This document shows positions 46,452-55,350 of a stretch of 64,000 nucleotides of DNA, one piece after another. The DNA is from Massilia polaris. GTDB taxonomy: Bacteria; Pseudomonadota; Gammaproteobacteria; Burkholderiales; Burkholderiaceae_D. Made by a program: the position numbers and the translations under genes. Under the pieces are notes generated by a model. That model saw only the letters and a list, made by a program, of their open reading frames with translations, did not search any database and was not told where the DNA came from. Within the stretch, counting starts at the first letter, position 1. Each line of letters opens with the position of its first letter. The stretch lies in the NCBI RefSeq assembly GCF_012927275.1, contig NZ_JABBGG010000012.1:58402-122401 (forward strand), in the 5' to 3' direction.

Positions 46452-48203
46452 CTATTTCTGCACAATAAATTCGGGCGCGGCCATCACCATGACCAGTGCC
46501 GCGTAGATGCGGTTGAGGCGGGTCGCGTCGCTCCCCGCGGGCATGCTGTCGATGCCGCCCTTGATCAGCGCCACGGTGCTGACTGACAGCTGCCCTGCGG
46601 CGAGCAGCAGGTTCAGCTCGTCGAGCAGAGCCTGCGCCGTGTCGGCCAACGCCAGCAGCGCGGTGTAGTCGCCCTTGACGTCGCCCGTACGTTTGCTGAT
46701 GACGTTTTGCATGTAATTGACGTAACCGACCACCGTCGATTCGTTCGTGATCTGGAACTCCGGCGCGACCATTCCCGCACTGCCGATGGCGCTGTTGGGA
46801 GGCACGTAACCGGGACGGAAAAAATTGAATACGCTGGACGAACGCAGCGGACTTTGCCCCAGGCGTGTTCCTGGATCGGAGGTGTTGCCGATGGCCCAGG
46901 CGTTCGAAGGGGACGTCACCTTGAAAGCCCGGCCCCATGCCGTGAAACGAAGAATCGGCTCGCGCAGTTTTCCAAAGGCCGGGTCGGCCAGGCGCGCCGC
47001 ATTGCGCGCCTCGTCGTCCAGCAAAATTGCCTTGATCACAGCCTTCAGGTTGCCTTTGGCACCGGCGCCGTCGTTATTGAAGACGGCGGCCACGCGCGCG
47101 ACGTAGGCCGGCGCAGGATTGCTGCACACCAGGCGCTGAATCAGCTGGCGGCTGATAAAGGGCGCCACATTGGCGTGCGCAAAAATTGCATCGAGCGCCT
47201 GCGTCATGCTTGACGCCCCATCGGTGCCGGCAGCAATCGAGGTGCCAATGAAGTTCTTGGCGCCGCTCTCGTGACGACTGGCGGTTACCACCATCGGCTT
47301 GCGCTTGAAGTTGGGCGTGTCGGTATTGGCGCCGGCGGGCAGGTCATAGTTCCATCCGGTGAATACGCGCGCCAAGCCGGTGATATCGTCCAGCGTGTAG
47401 GTTTCGGTTGGCGCACCGCTGGTCAGCTTCGGGGTGCCATCAATGTTCAGCTGGACAAGACCGATGGTAAACAGCTGCATGATCTCGCGCGCGTAGTTCT
47501 CGTCGGGCATGGCGCCGGTTGCCGGGTTGAACTTCGCGTTATTGCGGTAGGTGAGGAACTCGCCCATCGGCGCGCTCAGCGATATCTGTTGCAGTAAATT
47601 ACGGTAGTTGCCAAACGCGTTTTCCTCAAGCAAATCGAGGTACGCGGCGGCCGAGAACGCTTTCCACCCTGAACCGACGAAACCGGCAATGGCAGCGACC
47701 AGAATCTCGGATAGCGCGAGCGTCACGCGCTGGCGCAACGTGTCGGGTGCTGACAACAGCTTGCGCCACTGGCACGCATCGGCGCCTGCTTCGCTATTCT
47801 TGTTGGCCAGCACGCCGTAGCCGCCGTCGATCAGCCAGTCCCAACGTGCACCGGAAGAGGGCATGGCGAATTGTTCGTCCAGCCAACCAGCGTAGCCAAG
47901 CGACTGTACTTTGGCGATCTGCTCGCGGGTCGTGCCCATCGAGGCCTGGGCAAGGAAGCGCGAAGCCTGGATGGGCGTAGGCGATACGATCGCTGGCGGG
48001 GGTGTGACGGGGGCAGGCGCAGGCGCGGGCGTCGGCGTACCCGGGGCGGCAGGACCGTCGCCGCCACCGCCGCCGCAAGCAGTCAGCAATACGCTGGGGA
48101 GCAGGGCCGTGGTAGTTGCCGAACGGAGCGGCCAATCAGCCTCATGGGTGTAGCCGCGCTTACTATCGGTGTCGATAATGCAATCGTCTTGTAAGTCGGG
48201 CAT
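46452..48203 (-). CDS. DUF1800 family protein, probable lipoprotein
   Basis: The partner of the DUF1501 protein, 583 residues. A hydrophobic stretch at about 27-42 ends in a lipobox-like LTACGGGGGD (Cys about 44), followed by a Pro/Ala linker. The DUF1800 body begins at about 75 (ASRFLAQASMGTTREQIAKV) and holds NYAREIMQLFTIGLVQLN and VFTGWNYD motifs. The N-terminus is unusually long and charged for a lipoprotein signal; AGGATGG lies 5 bases before the ATG at 48203, so the start seems right. Role unknown; export to the envelope is inferred. Confidence 0.85.
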   Translation of the reverse strand: MPDLQDDCIIDTDSKRGYTHEADWPLRSATTTALLPSVLLTACGGGGGDGPAAPGTPTPAPAPAPVTPPPAIVSPTPIQASRFLAQASMGTTREQIAKVQSLGYAGWLDEQFAMPSSGARWDWLIDGGYGVLANKNSEAGADACQWRKLLSAPDTLRQRVTLALSEILVAAIAGFVGSGWKAFSAAAYLDLLEENAFGNYRNLLQQISLSAPMGEFLTYRNNAKFNPATGAMPDENYAREIMQLFTIGLVQLNIDGTPKLTSGAPTETYTLDDITGLARVFTGWNYDLPAGANTDTPNFKRKPMVVTASRHESGAKNFIGTSIAAGTDGASSMTQALDAIFAHANVAPFISRQLIQRLVCSNPAPAYVARVAAVFNNDGAGAKGNLKAVIKAILLDDEARNAARLADPAFGKLREPILRFTAWGRAFKVTSPSNAWAIGNTSDPGTRLGQSPLRSSSVFNFFRPGYVPPNSAIGSAGMVAPEFQITNESTVVGYVNYMQNVISKRTGDVKGDYTALLALADTAQALLDELNLLLAAGQLSVSTVALIKGGIDSMPAGSDATRLNRIYAALVMVMAAPEFIVQK

Positions 48204-48514
48204 GGGACCATCCTGATGAGAAAAGCGTCCGATCGATGGTAGATGATTTTGGGAAACTACACTACTGACGAGTTGTAAGTGGATGTGCGGTTACGTCGCT
48301 GGGGCTGTGGCCGGTTCAATCCTGGTCCGTCTTACCTTCGCACATCTGTGCCTTTCATCCCAGCTGCCACCCCGGTCCGGGCAGCTATTTGTGCGACTTG
48401 CAGCTCGCAACATGGGGCAGCCAGCGTGTGTCCGGTCATCGGAAATCCGGCGAAGAAACCAGTCCCTGCTGTTCCCGTCGCTGCAACATTCATGGCGCGG
48501 GGAATCGGAGCCGG
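48204..48514. other. Gene-free gap before the DUF1800 gene
   Basis: About 310 bases between the DUF2784 stop and the DUF1800 start. I see no open frame with a ribosome site, no clear promoter and no convincing repeat. The part near 48204-48290 is AT-richer and is the likely promoter region for DUF1800-DUF1501. Confidence 0.4.
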
Positions 48515-48916
48515 TTAGCGGGCGGCTCGCCGGGGTGGGAACCTGACCCAGCTCCATACGACCAGCAGCGCGAACGCAGTGTAGATCGCGATGAACACCC
48601 AGGGCGGCGCCTCGAAGAACAGCGCGCGGCTAAGCCAGTGGGCGATGAAGTCGTCATCGTAGCTCACCTGCCCTGCACGCATGCGCAGCCACTGTTCGAG
48701 CACCGTCAGGCCGCAGTCGATGCCCAGCCAGGCGGTGATGACTACGTAGGCAATCGCTGCGAGGTGCAGCAGGCGGAAGGTCCGGTTCCTCACCCAGTTC
48801 CAGCGGCGGCGCGAGCCTGCCAGCACCAGCACCAGGGCGCCGACGTTGAACAGCACGACACCGACATGCAGGATCAGCACGGCGTCGGCGAGCAAGCGAT
48901 ACATCGAGGCGTCCAT
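48515..48916 (-). CDS. DUF2784 family small membrane protein
   Basis: A 133-residue protein with four hydrophobic segments (about 7-33, 45-65, 85-105 and 108-126) and the family pattern ADAVLILHVGVVLFNVGALV and ITAWLGIDCGLTVLEQWLR. Nothing is known of its role. It lies 19 bases after the GH127 gene and may be the last gene of the carbohydrate locus by read-through, but such proteins occur alone in many genomes. Confidence 0.85.
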   Translation of the reverse strand: MDASMYRLLADAVLILHVGVVLFNVGALVLVLAGSRRRWNWVRNRTFRLLHLAAIAYVVITAWLGIDCGLTVLEQWLRMRAGQVSYDDDFIAHWLSRALFFEAPPWVFIAIYTAFALLVVWSWVRFPPRRAAR

Positions 48917-48935
48917 GGCCCCGATTCTAGTCTGG

Positions 48936-50765
48936 TCAGGGAACGGGCGGAGCCAGTTGCATCCAGGTCAGGCGCCAGCTGCCGTCCACCCTGCCTCCCG
49001 CCTCGAAATACGGCTGGAAGACCAGGGGTTCGCGGTAGCCGAGGTTCATGCGAATCGCCGGCCCGGCAAATCCTGCCGGCGCGGCGAGGGTTTCCAGCAT
49101 GGCAGACTGGTCTGTCGGCAGGCGCAAGGTTTCCTCAGTCTTGAAGCCGTCAATCAGCCCGGTGGCGTAGGCCAGCGGCCCGCGCGTGACCGCGGCGTAT
49201 TGGTAGCACATCACCTGCTGGGCCACGGGCGAGCCGTCCGGCGCCAGCGATTCCTGGGTGTTCTGGCTAACTTGTCGATACAGCACCGGCGCCATTGGAA
49301 AGTCGATGTCGATGCTGTCGCCCGTTTTCCATTCCCGCTCGATGCGCAGGTAGCTGCCCGGCACTGCCACGCCAACCGCCGCGCCACCGATGCTGACGTG
49401 CCCGTTTTCGGCCCACGACGGAATGCGCACGGCAATGACGAAGCGCGCCGGCGCGGTGGCGACATCGATGCGCACCTTGCCCTCGAATGGATAGTCCGTG
49501 TGCTGGGTCAGCGTAACACCGCCCAACTGGGCCTGGCCCGCGCCGTACAGGTTCACCGCGATCTCGTTGCCGGCGCGCGCGGTGTACGCGACGCCAGGCA
49601 ATTCTTCCAGCGCCATCGCGCCGCTCGACTTGCAGCAGCGCCAGTACGTGGTGTACACCCGCTTGCCATTCGGGAAGATGTAATAGCACCAGTCTTCGCC
49701 ATTGGGCGCCTGGGCGCCGAGCAAGTCGTTGTAGGCGGAACGTTCGATCTCCTCGGCATAGATCGGGTCGCCCGTGATGGCGAGCAGTTCCCGATTGAGC
49801 TGGATCCACGAGAACGTCGAGCAGGTCTCAATATAGGCGTACGGACTGAAGGTGCCCGGGTGGTTGAACACCTCGCGCGAACGGTGCGCCACGCCGCCCC
49901 ACGGGCCGCCGCCCAGGCTCAGGTGGCGGGCGTGGATGCTCTTCCAGACGTTGCGTACCGCTTCCAGGTAAGCCGGCTCGCCGGTGGCGCGGTGCAGCTT
50001 GGCCAGCCCGACCATGTTCCAGCACAGCTGGTACGCCTTGCCGGTGGCAATCTCGGCGGCGTCGGTGCCGCGCAGCGCCTGCGGCAACAGATCGAGCTCT
50101 GGCCGTGCATTGGCTTGCTCCAGCACGCGCAGGGCGAGCGCCAGGTAGCGATTGTCGCCGGTGGCGAAATACAGTTCCACCGCCGGGTCGAGCAGCACCG
50201 TGGCTGACATGCCGTGGTGATTGCCGAGGTCGGTAATGTCGATGCCGCCCTGGGTCAGCGCATGCAGGCACAGGTCGCCGATGCGGCGCGCGCTGTCCAG
50301 GTAGCGCGCCTCGGCCGTATGGCGGTGCAGCTCCAGCATGCCGAGGATCAGGTAGCTGTGTGTCCAGATGTCCCAGGTGCGTTTGCCCGGCGCGCCGTCC
50401 CACGTACGCGGCCCTTTGTCCTGCTTGACCATGAAGCGGCGGTCCGGGGCATAGGTGCCGAGGTAGCCGTCGGCCTCTTGCTGCTCCAGCAGGTAGTCGG
50501 CCACGCGCACGACTTGCGCGCCCAGCGCGGCGTCACCGCTGCGGCTGGCTGCGAGGGCGGCGGCATACAGCCACTTGCCGGCATGCTCGCCGTACCAGTC
50601 GCCTTCGTGGTTATGGGCTTTGTGGTCATGGTCGAACAGCACCACCGGCGCGCTGGCGCCGTCTTCGATGAAATGCGACAGGCGTCCGCGCAGGTTGGCA
50701 TCGAGGGCGTCGCCGAGCAGGCCGCCTAGTTGAACCCGCGCCGCGGCGAATACAGGCATGCTCAT
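48936..50765 (-). CDS. GH127-type beta-L-arabinofuranosidase (DUF1680)
   Basis: A 609-residue glycoside hydrolase of the GH127 family, whose characterised members release terminal L-arabinofuranose. The alpha/alpha barrel (about 20-390) carries the zinc and nucleophile residues of the family: Glu313 and Cys315 in IETCSTFSW, and Cys377-Cys378 in YWRCCKSSGA. Two beta domains follow (about 400-609). No signal peptide is visible, so action in the cytoplasm on an imported oligosaccharide is inferred. The start could be either of two nearby ATGs (50765 or 50759). It follows the barrel/FGE-like gene by 4 bases. Substrate is inferred from family only. Confidence 0.85.
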   Translation of the reverse strand: MSMPVFAAARVQLGGLLGDALDANLRGRLSHFIEDGASAPVVLFDHDHKAHNHEGDWYGEHAGKWLYAAALAASRSGDAALGAQVVRVADYLLEQQEADGYLGTYAPDRRFMVKQDKGPRTWDGAPGKRTWDIWTHSYLILGMLELHRHTAEARYLDSARRIGDLCLHALTQGGIDITDLGNHHGMSATVLLDPAVELYFATGDNRYLALALRVLEQANARPELDLLPQALRGTDAAEIATGKAYQLCWNMVGLAKLHRATGEPAYLEAVRNVWKSIHARHLSLGGGPWGGVAHRSREVFNHPGTFSPYAYIETCSTFSWIQLNRELLAITGDPIYAEEIERSAYNDLLGAQAPNGEDWCYYIFPNGKRVYTTYWRCCKSSGAMALEELPGVAYTARAGNEIAVNLYGAGQAQLGGVTLTQHTDYPFEGKVRIDVATAPARFVIAVRIPSWAENGHVSIGGAAVGVAVPGSYLRIEREWKTGDSIDIDFPMAPVLYRQVSQNTQESLAPDGSPVAQQVMCYQYAAVTRGPLAYATGLIDGFKTEETLRLPTDQSAMLETLAAPAGFAGPAIRMNLGYREPLVFQPYFEAGGRVDGSWRLTWMQLAPPVP

Positions 50766-50769
50766 CGTC

Positions 50770-52944
50770 TTATGCCGCGTCCACGACGCAGCGGAAACCC
50801 AGCATGCCTGAGCGGTCCTTGCACGGCGCCATCAACAGGTACTTGCCGTGCTGGTCAAGCCGGTGCGCTTGCGGGAAATACCAGTGCGAGGTCTGCGGCA
50901 GGTACGAGCTGCCACCGCGCAGCGCGGCCGCGCGGGTATGGTCGTCAGCGAACTCGTCGGTCCATTGCCAGACATTGCCCACCAGGTCCATTACGCCGAA
51001 CGGGCTGGCGCCGGCCGGATGCGCATCAACATCCGCTGGCGGCAATAGTTCGCGGCCGCGGTTGGTCGGCGGCGCTGCGTTGTCGTTCCAGGTATCGCCC
51101 CATGGATACAGGCGGCCATCGGTTCCCTGCGCGGCGTATTGCCACTCCCATTCATGCGGCAGGCGCTTGCCGGCCCACGCGGCGTAGGCGCGCGCGTCTT
51201 CGATGCCGACCCAGGTGACAGGCTTGTTGTCCCAGCCGGCTGGCGGCGCGCGGTCGATCCAGTCAAGCAGGAAATTGTGGTCGTCGGCAGGCCAGTAGCC
51301 GCTGGCATCCATGAAGGCCTTGAACTGGGCGTTGGTGACTGGATAGCGGTCGATGAAATACGGCTTCATGTCCATGCGGTGGCGGTGCGCGCGCCGCGCG
51401 ACGTTCTCCCATGGATACTGGAAATCCATGCCGGCCCAGGTGTAGCCCTCGACTTCAATTCCGGTTACCGCGAAGGTGAACGAGCCGGCTGGAATGGCGA
51501 CCATGCCTTCGGGTGCGGCCGTGGCGGAAGCAGTCGGCGGGATCTCGACCAGCTTCTGTTGCAGCGGCGTCCATGCGCCTGACAGCGATTGCAGCGGCTT
51601 TTGCGCGTGCTTGCGCATCGTTGCGAGAAGTTCATCGAGGCCAGTGGTATCGGCGCCGCTGTCGACTTTAACAACCGCGCCAAAGCCACGCTTTTCCATC
51701 GCGAAGGAAACGATGGCAGCATCAGCTTCCATGCGCGGCTCGATCTTGGCGCCGTTCCATACGTCGTAGTACGTCGCGCCCTGGCTGTGCGGCACCATCA
51801 GCTGCTCGCCGGCGACTTCGTATTCACTGCGGTTGACGACCGTCCACAGGGTGACGCCGGCATGCGGGAACTTGCTGGAGAAGACATTCTGCTGCAGCGC
51901 CATCGCATACGGTTCCCACTCCGGGCTGACCATCTGCTGGTGGAAATGGCGTTCGATCGTCATGATGCGGCGCATTGCCTCGCCATCGCGCTCGGTGAAG
52001 CCGTTCCAGATGCCCCACACGTTTTCCCAGCTGGTGTAACCGACGCCGTTGAAGAAGATGTAGTGCAGGTCGTCGGTGCGGTCGCGGCACCAGCGGTTTT
52101 CGATGTTGACCATGTGGCGCGATTCCAGCCACTTGACCTTGCTGACGGCCGGAATGATTTCGGTCGAGGCCTTGCCCCAGGTCTGGTTATTCCACTGCAG
52201 CAGTTCGTCCGCCGTCAGCGAGCCTTCCGGCTGGAACACCAGCGGGTGATTCAGCGCGTCGGCCGCATCACGGAAGCTGCGCGGCACGCCGTTGTAGGTG
52301 TCGCCGTTAACGCCGTCGGCGCCGGTGGCCACCGCCAGCCCGATCACCGCGTCCCAGTCGGCCTGCTTCTGGTCGTGGGTGCCGTTATCCCACGGCATGG
52401 TCGGCAGGAACACCCGGACGCCGCGGCGCTGGAAATCCTGCACCGCCTGCTTCAAGCCTTCCAGGCCGCCGGGCATGTCGCTGGCAAGCTGGGTCTGGTT
52501 GCGCGCGTCGATGCCGATGTTCGGGTAGACATACCAGATCAGCACGCTGTCGATGCCGCCGTAGCGCTTCTCGAGGTCGTCGAGGTAGCGGTCGACCGTG
52601 TATTTGCGCGTTTCAGGGTCGTAGAAGTAGCGATCTTCGACCATCATCTGCGTATGCACGAAATTCCGTTGCGACCACTGCAGGTCTTCGCGCGCGTACT
52701 GCGCATCGCTGTAGCCCATGCGAATCTTGTGCTCATGGCGCCAGACCGACAGTTGCTCGCGCCAGCTGTCCGAATAGTTGTTGACCTCCATTTTCCACTT
52801 GCCGATGGTGATATAAGGCCAGTCCGGCGCCTTGGCCGGCAGCGGCAGGTGCGCGGGAATTGTGTGCGGCAAGGGGGTGTCGTAATACTTCGGCTCTTTG
52901 GCGTAAGTCATGATCGTCGTCTTGAGAGGTGAGTTAGTCGGCAT
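50770..52944 (-). CDS. Fusion of a barrel-like N-terminal domain with an FGE/SUMF1-like domain
   Basis: A 724-residue two-part protein. Residues 1-478 look like a TIM-barrel glycosidase-type domain (DSVLIWYVYPNIGIDARNQ, GVRVFLPTMPWDNGT, GADGVNGDTYNGV, then a beta domain) that I cannot assign to a family. Residues 479-724 match the formylglycine-generating-enzyme fold (GMVAIPAGSFTF, KPYFIDRYPVTNAQFKAFMD, GKRLPHEWEWQYAA, DLVGNVWQWTDEF, LRGGSSYL, MLGFRC). The active-site cysteine pair expected after RGGS is absent, so formylglycine formation is unlikely and a binding or different catalytic role is more probable. No signal peptide. The start overlaps the symporter stop by 11 bases; a later ATG (52911) is possible. 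Confidence 0.75.
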   Translation of the reverse strand: MPTNSPLKTTIMTYAKEPKYYDTPLPHTIPAHLPLPAKAPDWPYITIGKWKMEVNNYSDSWREQLSVWRHEHKIRMGYSDAQYAREDLQWSQRNFVHTQMMVEDRYFYDPETRKYTVDRYLDDLEKRYGGIDSVLIWYVYPNIGIDARNQTQLASDMPGGLEGLKQAVQDFQRRGVRVFLPTMPWDNGTHDQKQADWDAVIGLAVATGADGVNGDTYNGVPRSFRDAADALNHPLVFQPEGSLTADELLQWNNQTWGKASTEIIPAVSKVKWLESRHMVNIENRWCRDRTDDLHYIFFNGVGYTSWENVWGIWNGFTERDGEAMRRIMTIERHFHQQMVSPEWEPYAMALQQNVFSSKFPHAGVTLWTVVNRSEYEVAGEQLMVPHSQGATYYDVWNGAKIEPRMEADAAIVSFAMEKRGFGAVVKVDSGADTTGLDELLATMRKHAQKPLQSLSGAWTPLQQKLVEIPPTASATAAPEGMVAIPAGSFTFAVTGIEVEGYTWAGMDFQYPWENVARRAHRHRMDMKPYFIDRYPVTNAQFKAFMDASGYWPADDHNFLLDWIDRAPPAGWDNKPVTWVGIEDARAYAAWAGKRLPHEWEWQYAAQGTDGRLYPWGDTWNDNAAPPTNRGRELLPPADVDAHPAGASPFGVMDLVGNVWQWTDEFADDHTRAAALRGGSSYLPQTSHWYFPQAHRLDQHGKYLLMAPCKDRSGMLGFRCVVDAA

Positions 52945-55339
52945 AAATGGTCAGCCCCGCCAGCGAACGGGTCGGCGCCGGGAACAGGTAGCTGGCGATA
53001 TAACCGATCACGATGCATAGCATGATCGAGATCGGCAGGTAGAAGTAAGGGTGAACCAGGTTCATGGTCCAGGCGGTCGTGGTCAGGCAGGTGCTGCCGG
53101 CAATGCCGATCGCCACGCCCTGCCAGTTGGCGCGCTTGGTGAACATGCCCAGCGTGTAGGCGCCGGCAATGCCGCCGCCCAGCAGACCGGCCAGCTCGAT
53201 CGACACGTCGAACAGCGAGTGCGAGTTAAAGCGTGACAGCCACAGCGCGGCAAGAATGCCGACCAGCCCGGTAACAACGGTGGCGACTTCCGCGAACAGT
53301 ACGCTTTTCTTCGGGCTTGGGTTCTTGACGAGCTTCTCGTAGAAGTCGACCGACGCCAGGGTTGCCACGCTGTTCATGATGCCCGACAAGGTCGCCATCG
53401 CGGCGGCCAGGATACCGGCGATGATCAGGCCGGTAATGCCGGTCGGCAGTTCAGCCGCAATAAACAGCGGGAAGGTCGCGTCGATGGTCAGCAGCGGATT
53501 CATGCGCTCGGGATTGGACTGGTAGAACGCGAACAGCGCCGTGCCGATGGTGTAGAAAATAAAGCCGCCCGGAATGGAAATGGCCGCGAAGGTCAGGATC
53601 GAGCGGGTCGCTTCCGGCGCCGACTTGGTCGATAGCGCGCGCTGCATCAATACCTGGTCCTTCGGGAAAGTCAGCACGACGTCGAAGATCACCAGGAAGA
53701 TAAAGCCCCACACGGTCGGCTGGGTCAGGTCCCAGCTGAAGTCGAACAGCTTCATCTTGTTTTCAGCCATCGAGGTGGTGACAAACTCGGTCACCCCGCC
53801 GTCGAGCTTGTAGATGATGAAGCCGATCGCAAACAGCGCGCCGCCCATCTTGACGAACAGCTGGACGAAGTCGGTCCAGACGACCGCCTTCATGCCGCCC
53901 ATCGCGGTGTAGACGATGGTGAAGCCGCCCATCAGCAAGATGCTCCAGACCACGTCGATGCCGGTGATGGTGGCGATCGCCAGCGACGGCAACAGCAAGA
54001 TGACGCTCATGCGGCTGCCGATCTGCACCAGAATACAGATCATGCTGGCGAGCATGCGGATCGCCGGATGAAAGCGGATTTCCAGGTAGTGGAACACCGA
54101 CATCAGGTTCAGGCGGCGCAGCAAGGGCACGATGGCCACCGCCACGAACGTCAGCGCAATCACCGCGATCAGGTTGTTGGTCATGTACTGCCAGTTGGTC
54201 TCGAAAGCCTTGGCAGGAATGGCGATATAGCTGATCGAGCTGGTATTGGCGGCGTACAGGCTGATACCGGCCGCCCAGTACGGAATGCTGCGGCCGCCGA
54301 CGAAGAAGTCCTCGGTCGAATTGCGTTTTTCACGTACATAGCAATACCAGCCGATACCGAGCATACCGACCAGATAGACGATGATGACGCCCCAGTCGAT
54401 CGCCTTGAGCAGGCGGGTGCCGGCGGATAGTTCCGTGTAGGCGAAGCTGGTCGCGCTTTCGCCCGGCGTGCTCCACAGCAGGCCGTTGCCCCACCCGCTG
54501 GCAATGCCGGTGGCGACCGGCAGCGCCGCACCCTGCGCCGCCCATGATTTGGTAATGGTGTGGAAAGACCACATCTGCGGTGCGCCGATCGCACCGCCGT
54601 CGAGCAGGTACAGCACGTGGGCCTGCCCGGTCGAGCGTACGGCGCCGTCACGTACCCGGCCGGCCAGCGGCGCCATCTCGTCCCAGCCGCCCTTGGCGCG
54701 CCAGCGCAGCATGCGGTCGCCTTTGCCTTCGCCACCAGCCAGGGTCAGCAGGACGGTGGAATTTTGCGCGGCAATCGAGGTCAGCGCGCCGCCAGCGCCT
54801 GCGTAGGCAGGCAGAACCTTCCATGCGGCGGCATCGTCGGCCAGGTCAAAGCTGATAAATTGCAAGGCGCCGGCGGCGTCATGGCCTGCGACATAGGCGA
54901 CATTGCCCAGCACGGTCGCGCGCGGCGCGCCGAGCGCCAGCGGCATCGGCGCGAGCACCTTCTGTTCCAGTTCCGTTCCGGCCAGGGAAAGCGTCACGAT
55001 CTGGCTGGCGCGGCCGTCGGCCCCGCCCGTCAGCACCACGGTGCCCGCACTGCCGATGCCTGACGACACCATCGCGCCCGCCGGACGCCAGGCGACCGGG
55101 GCCCAGGCGCTTCTGGCCGGATCCAGCAGCCACGCGCCGTTCGCGGTTACCGCCACCAGTTGTTCGCCCACTGGAATGATGCGCGTCACCGGGCTGGCCG
55201 TCGGCAAGACAGGCAGCTCGCCAACCCGCACCGACACCAGGTTCGCGGCACGCGCGGCGCCAGTTCCAAGCAGCACCAGCACCATCGTTACCAGGCAGAT
55301 CAGGCGCCCTATTCCGTGCTGCGTCATTCGATTCATCAT
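52934..55339 (-). CDS. Sodium:solute symporter with N-terminal periplasmic propeller domain
   Basis: An 801-residue fusion. A signal peptide (about 1-31) leads into a Kelch-like beta-propeller (about 33-300, repeated GG- and W-containing blades such as LVAVTANGAWLLDP and AHVLYLLDGGAIG). From about 315 there is a full SSS-family transporter of about 13-14 helices (AAGISLYAANTSSISYIAIP, VYTAMGGMKAVVWTDFVQ, GLIIAGILAAAMATLSGIMN). Similar propeller-SSS proteins are known next to sugar-use genes, for example for sialic acid. The propeller may bind or isomerise the sugar before uptake. It lies 11 bases after the CoA-transferase fusion. Substrate not determinable; a sugar is inferred from neighbours. 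Confidence 0.85.
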   Translation of the reverse strand: MMNRMTQHGIGRLICLVTMVLVLLGTGAARAANLVSVRVGELPVLPTASPVTRIIPVGEQLVAVTANGAWLLDPARSAWAPVAWRPAGAMVSSGIGSAGTVVLTGGADGRASQIVTLSLAGTELEQKVLAPMPLALGAPRATVLGNVAYVAGHDAAGALQFISFDLADDAAAWKVLPAYAGAGGALTSIAAQNSTVLLTLAGGEGKGDRMLRWRAKGGWDEMAPLAGRVRDGAVRSTGQAHVLYLLDGGAIGAPQMWSFHTITKSWAAQGAALPVATGIASGWGNGLLWSTPGESATSFAYTELSAGTRLLKAIDWGVIIVYLVGMLGIGWYCYVREKRNSTEDFFVGGRSIPYWAAGISLYAANTSSISYIAIPAKAFETNWQYMTNNLIAVIALTFVAVAIVPLLRRLNLMSVFHYLEIRFHPAIRMLASMICILVQIGSRMSVILLLPSLAIATITGIDVVWSILLMGGFTIVYTAMGGMKAVVWTDFVQLFVKMGGALFAIGFIIYKLDGGVTEFVTTSMAENKMKLFDFSWDLTQPTVWGFIFLVIFDVVLTFPKDQVLMQRALSTKSAPEATRSILTFAAISIPGGFIFYTIGTALFAFYQSNPERMNPLLTIDATFPLFIAAELPTGITGLIIAGILAAAMATLSGIMNSVATLASVDFYEKLVKNPSPKKSVLFAEVATVVTGLVGILAALWLSRFNSHSLFDVSIELAGLLGGGIAGAYTLGMFTKRANWQGVAIGIAGSTCLTTTAWTMNLVHPYFYLPISIMLCIVIGYIASYLFPAPTRSLAGLTIYAD

Positions 55340-55350
55340 CTAAGGTCCGT

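Noticed and set aside
50770..52944. Active formylglycine-generating enzyme (sulfatase maturation)
   Set aside because: The C-terminal domain has the fold but lacks the cysteine pair after RGGS, and no sulfatase is nearby. Called FGE-like only.
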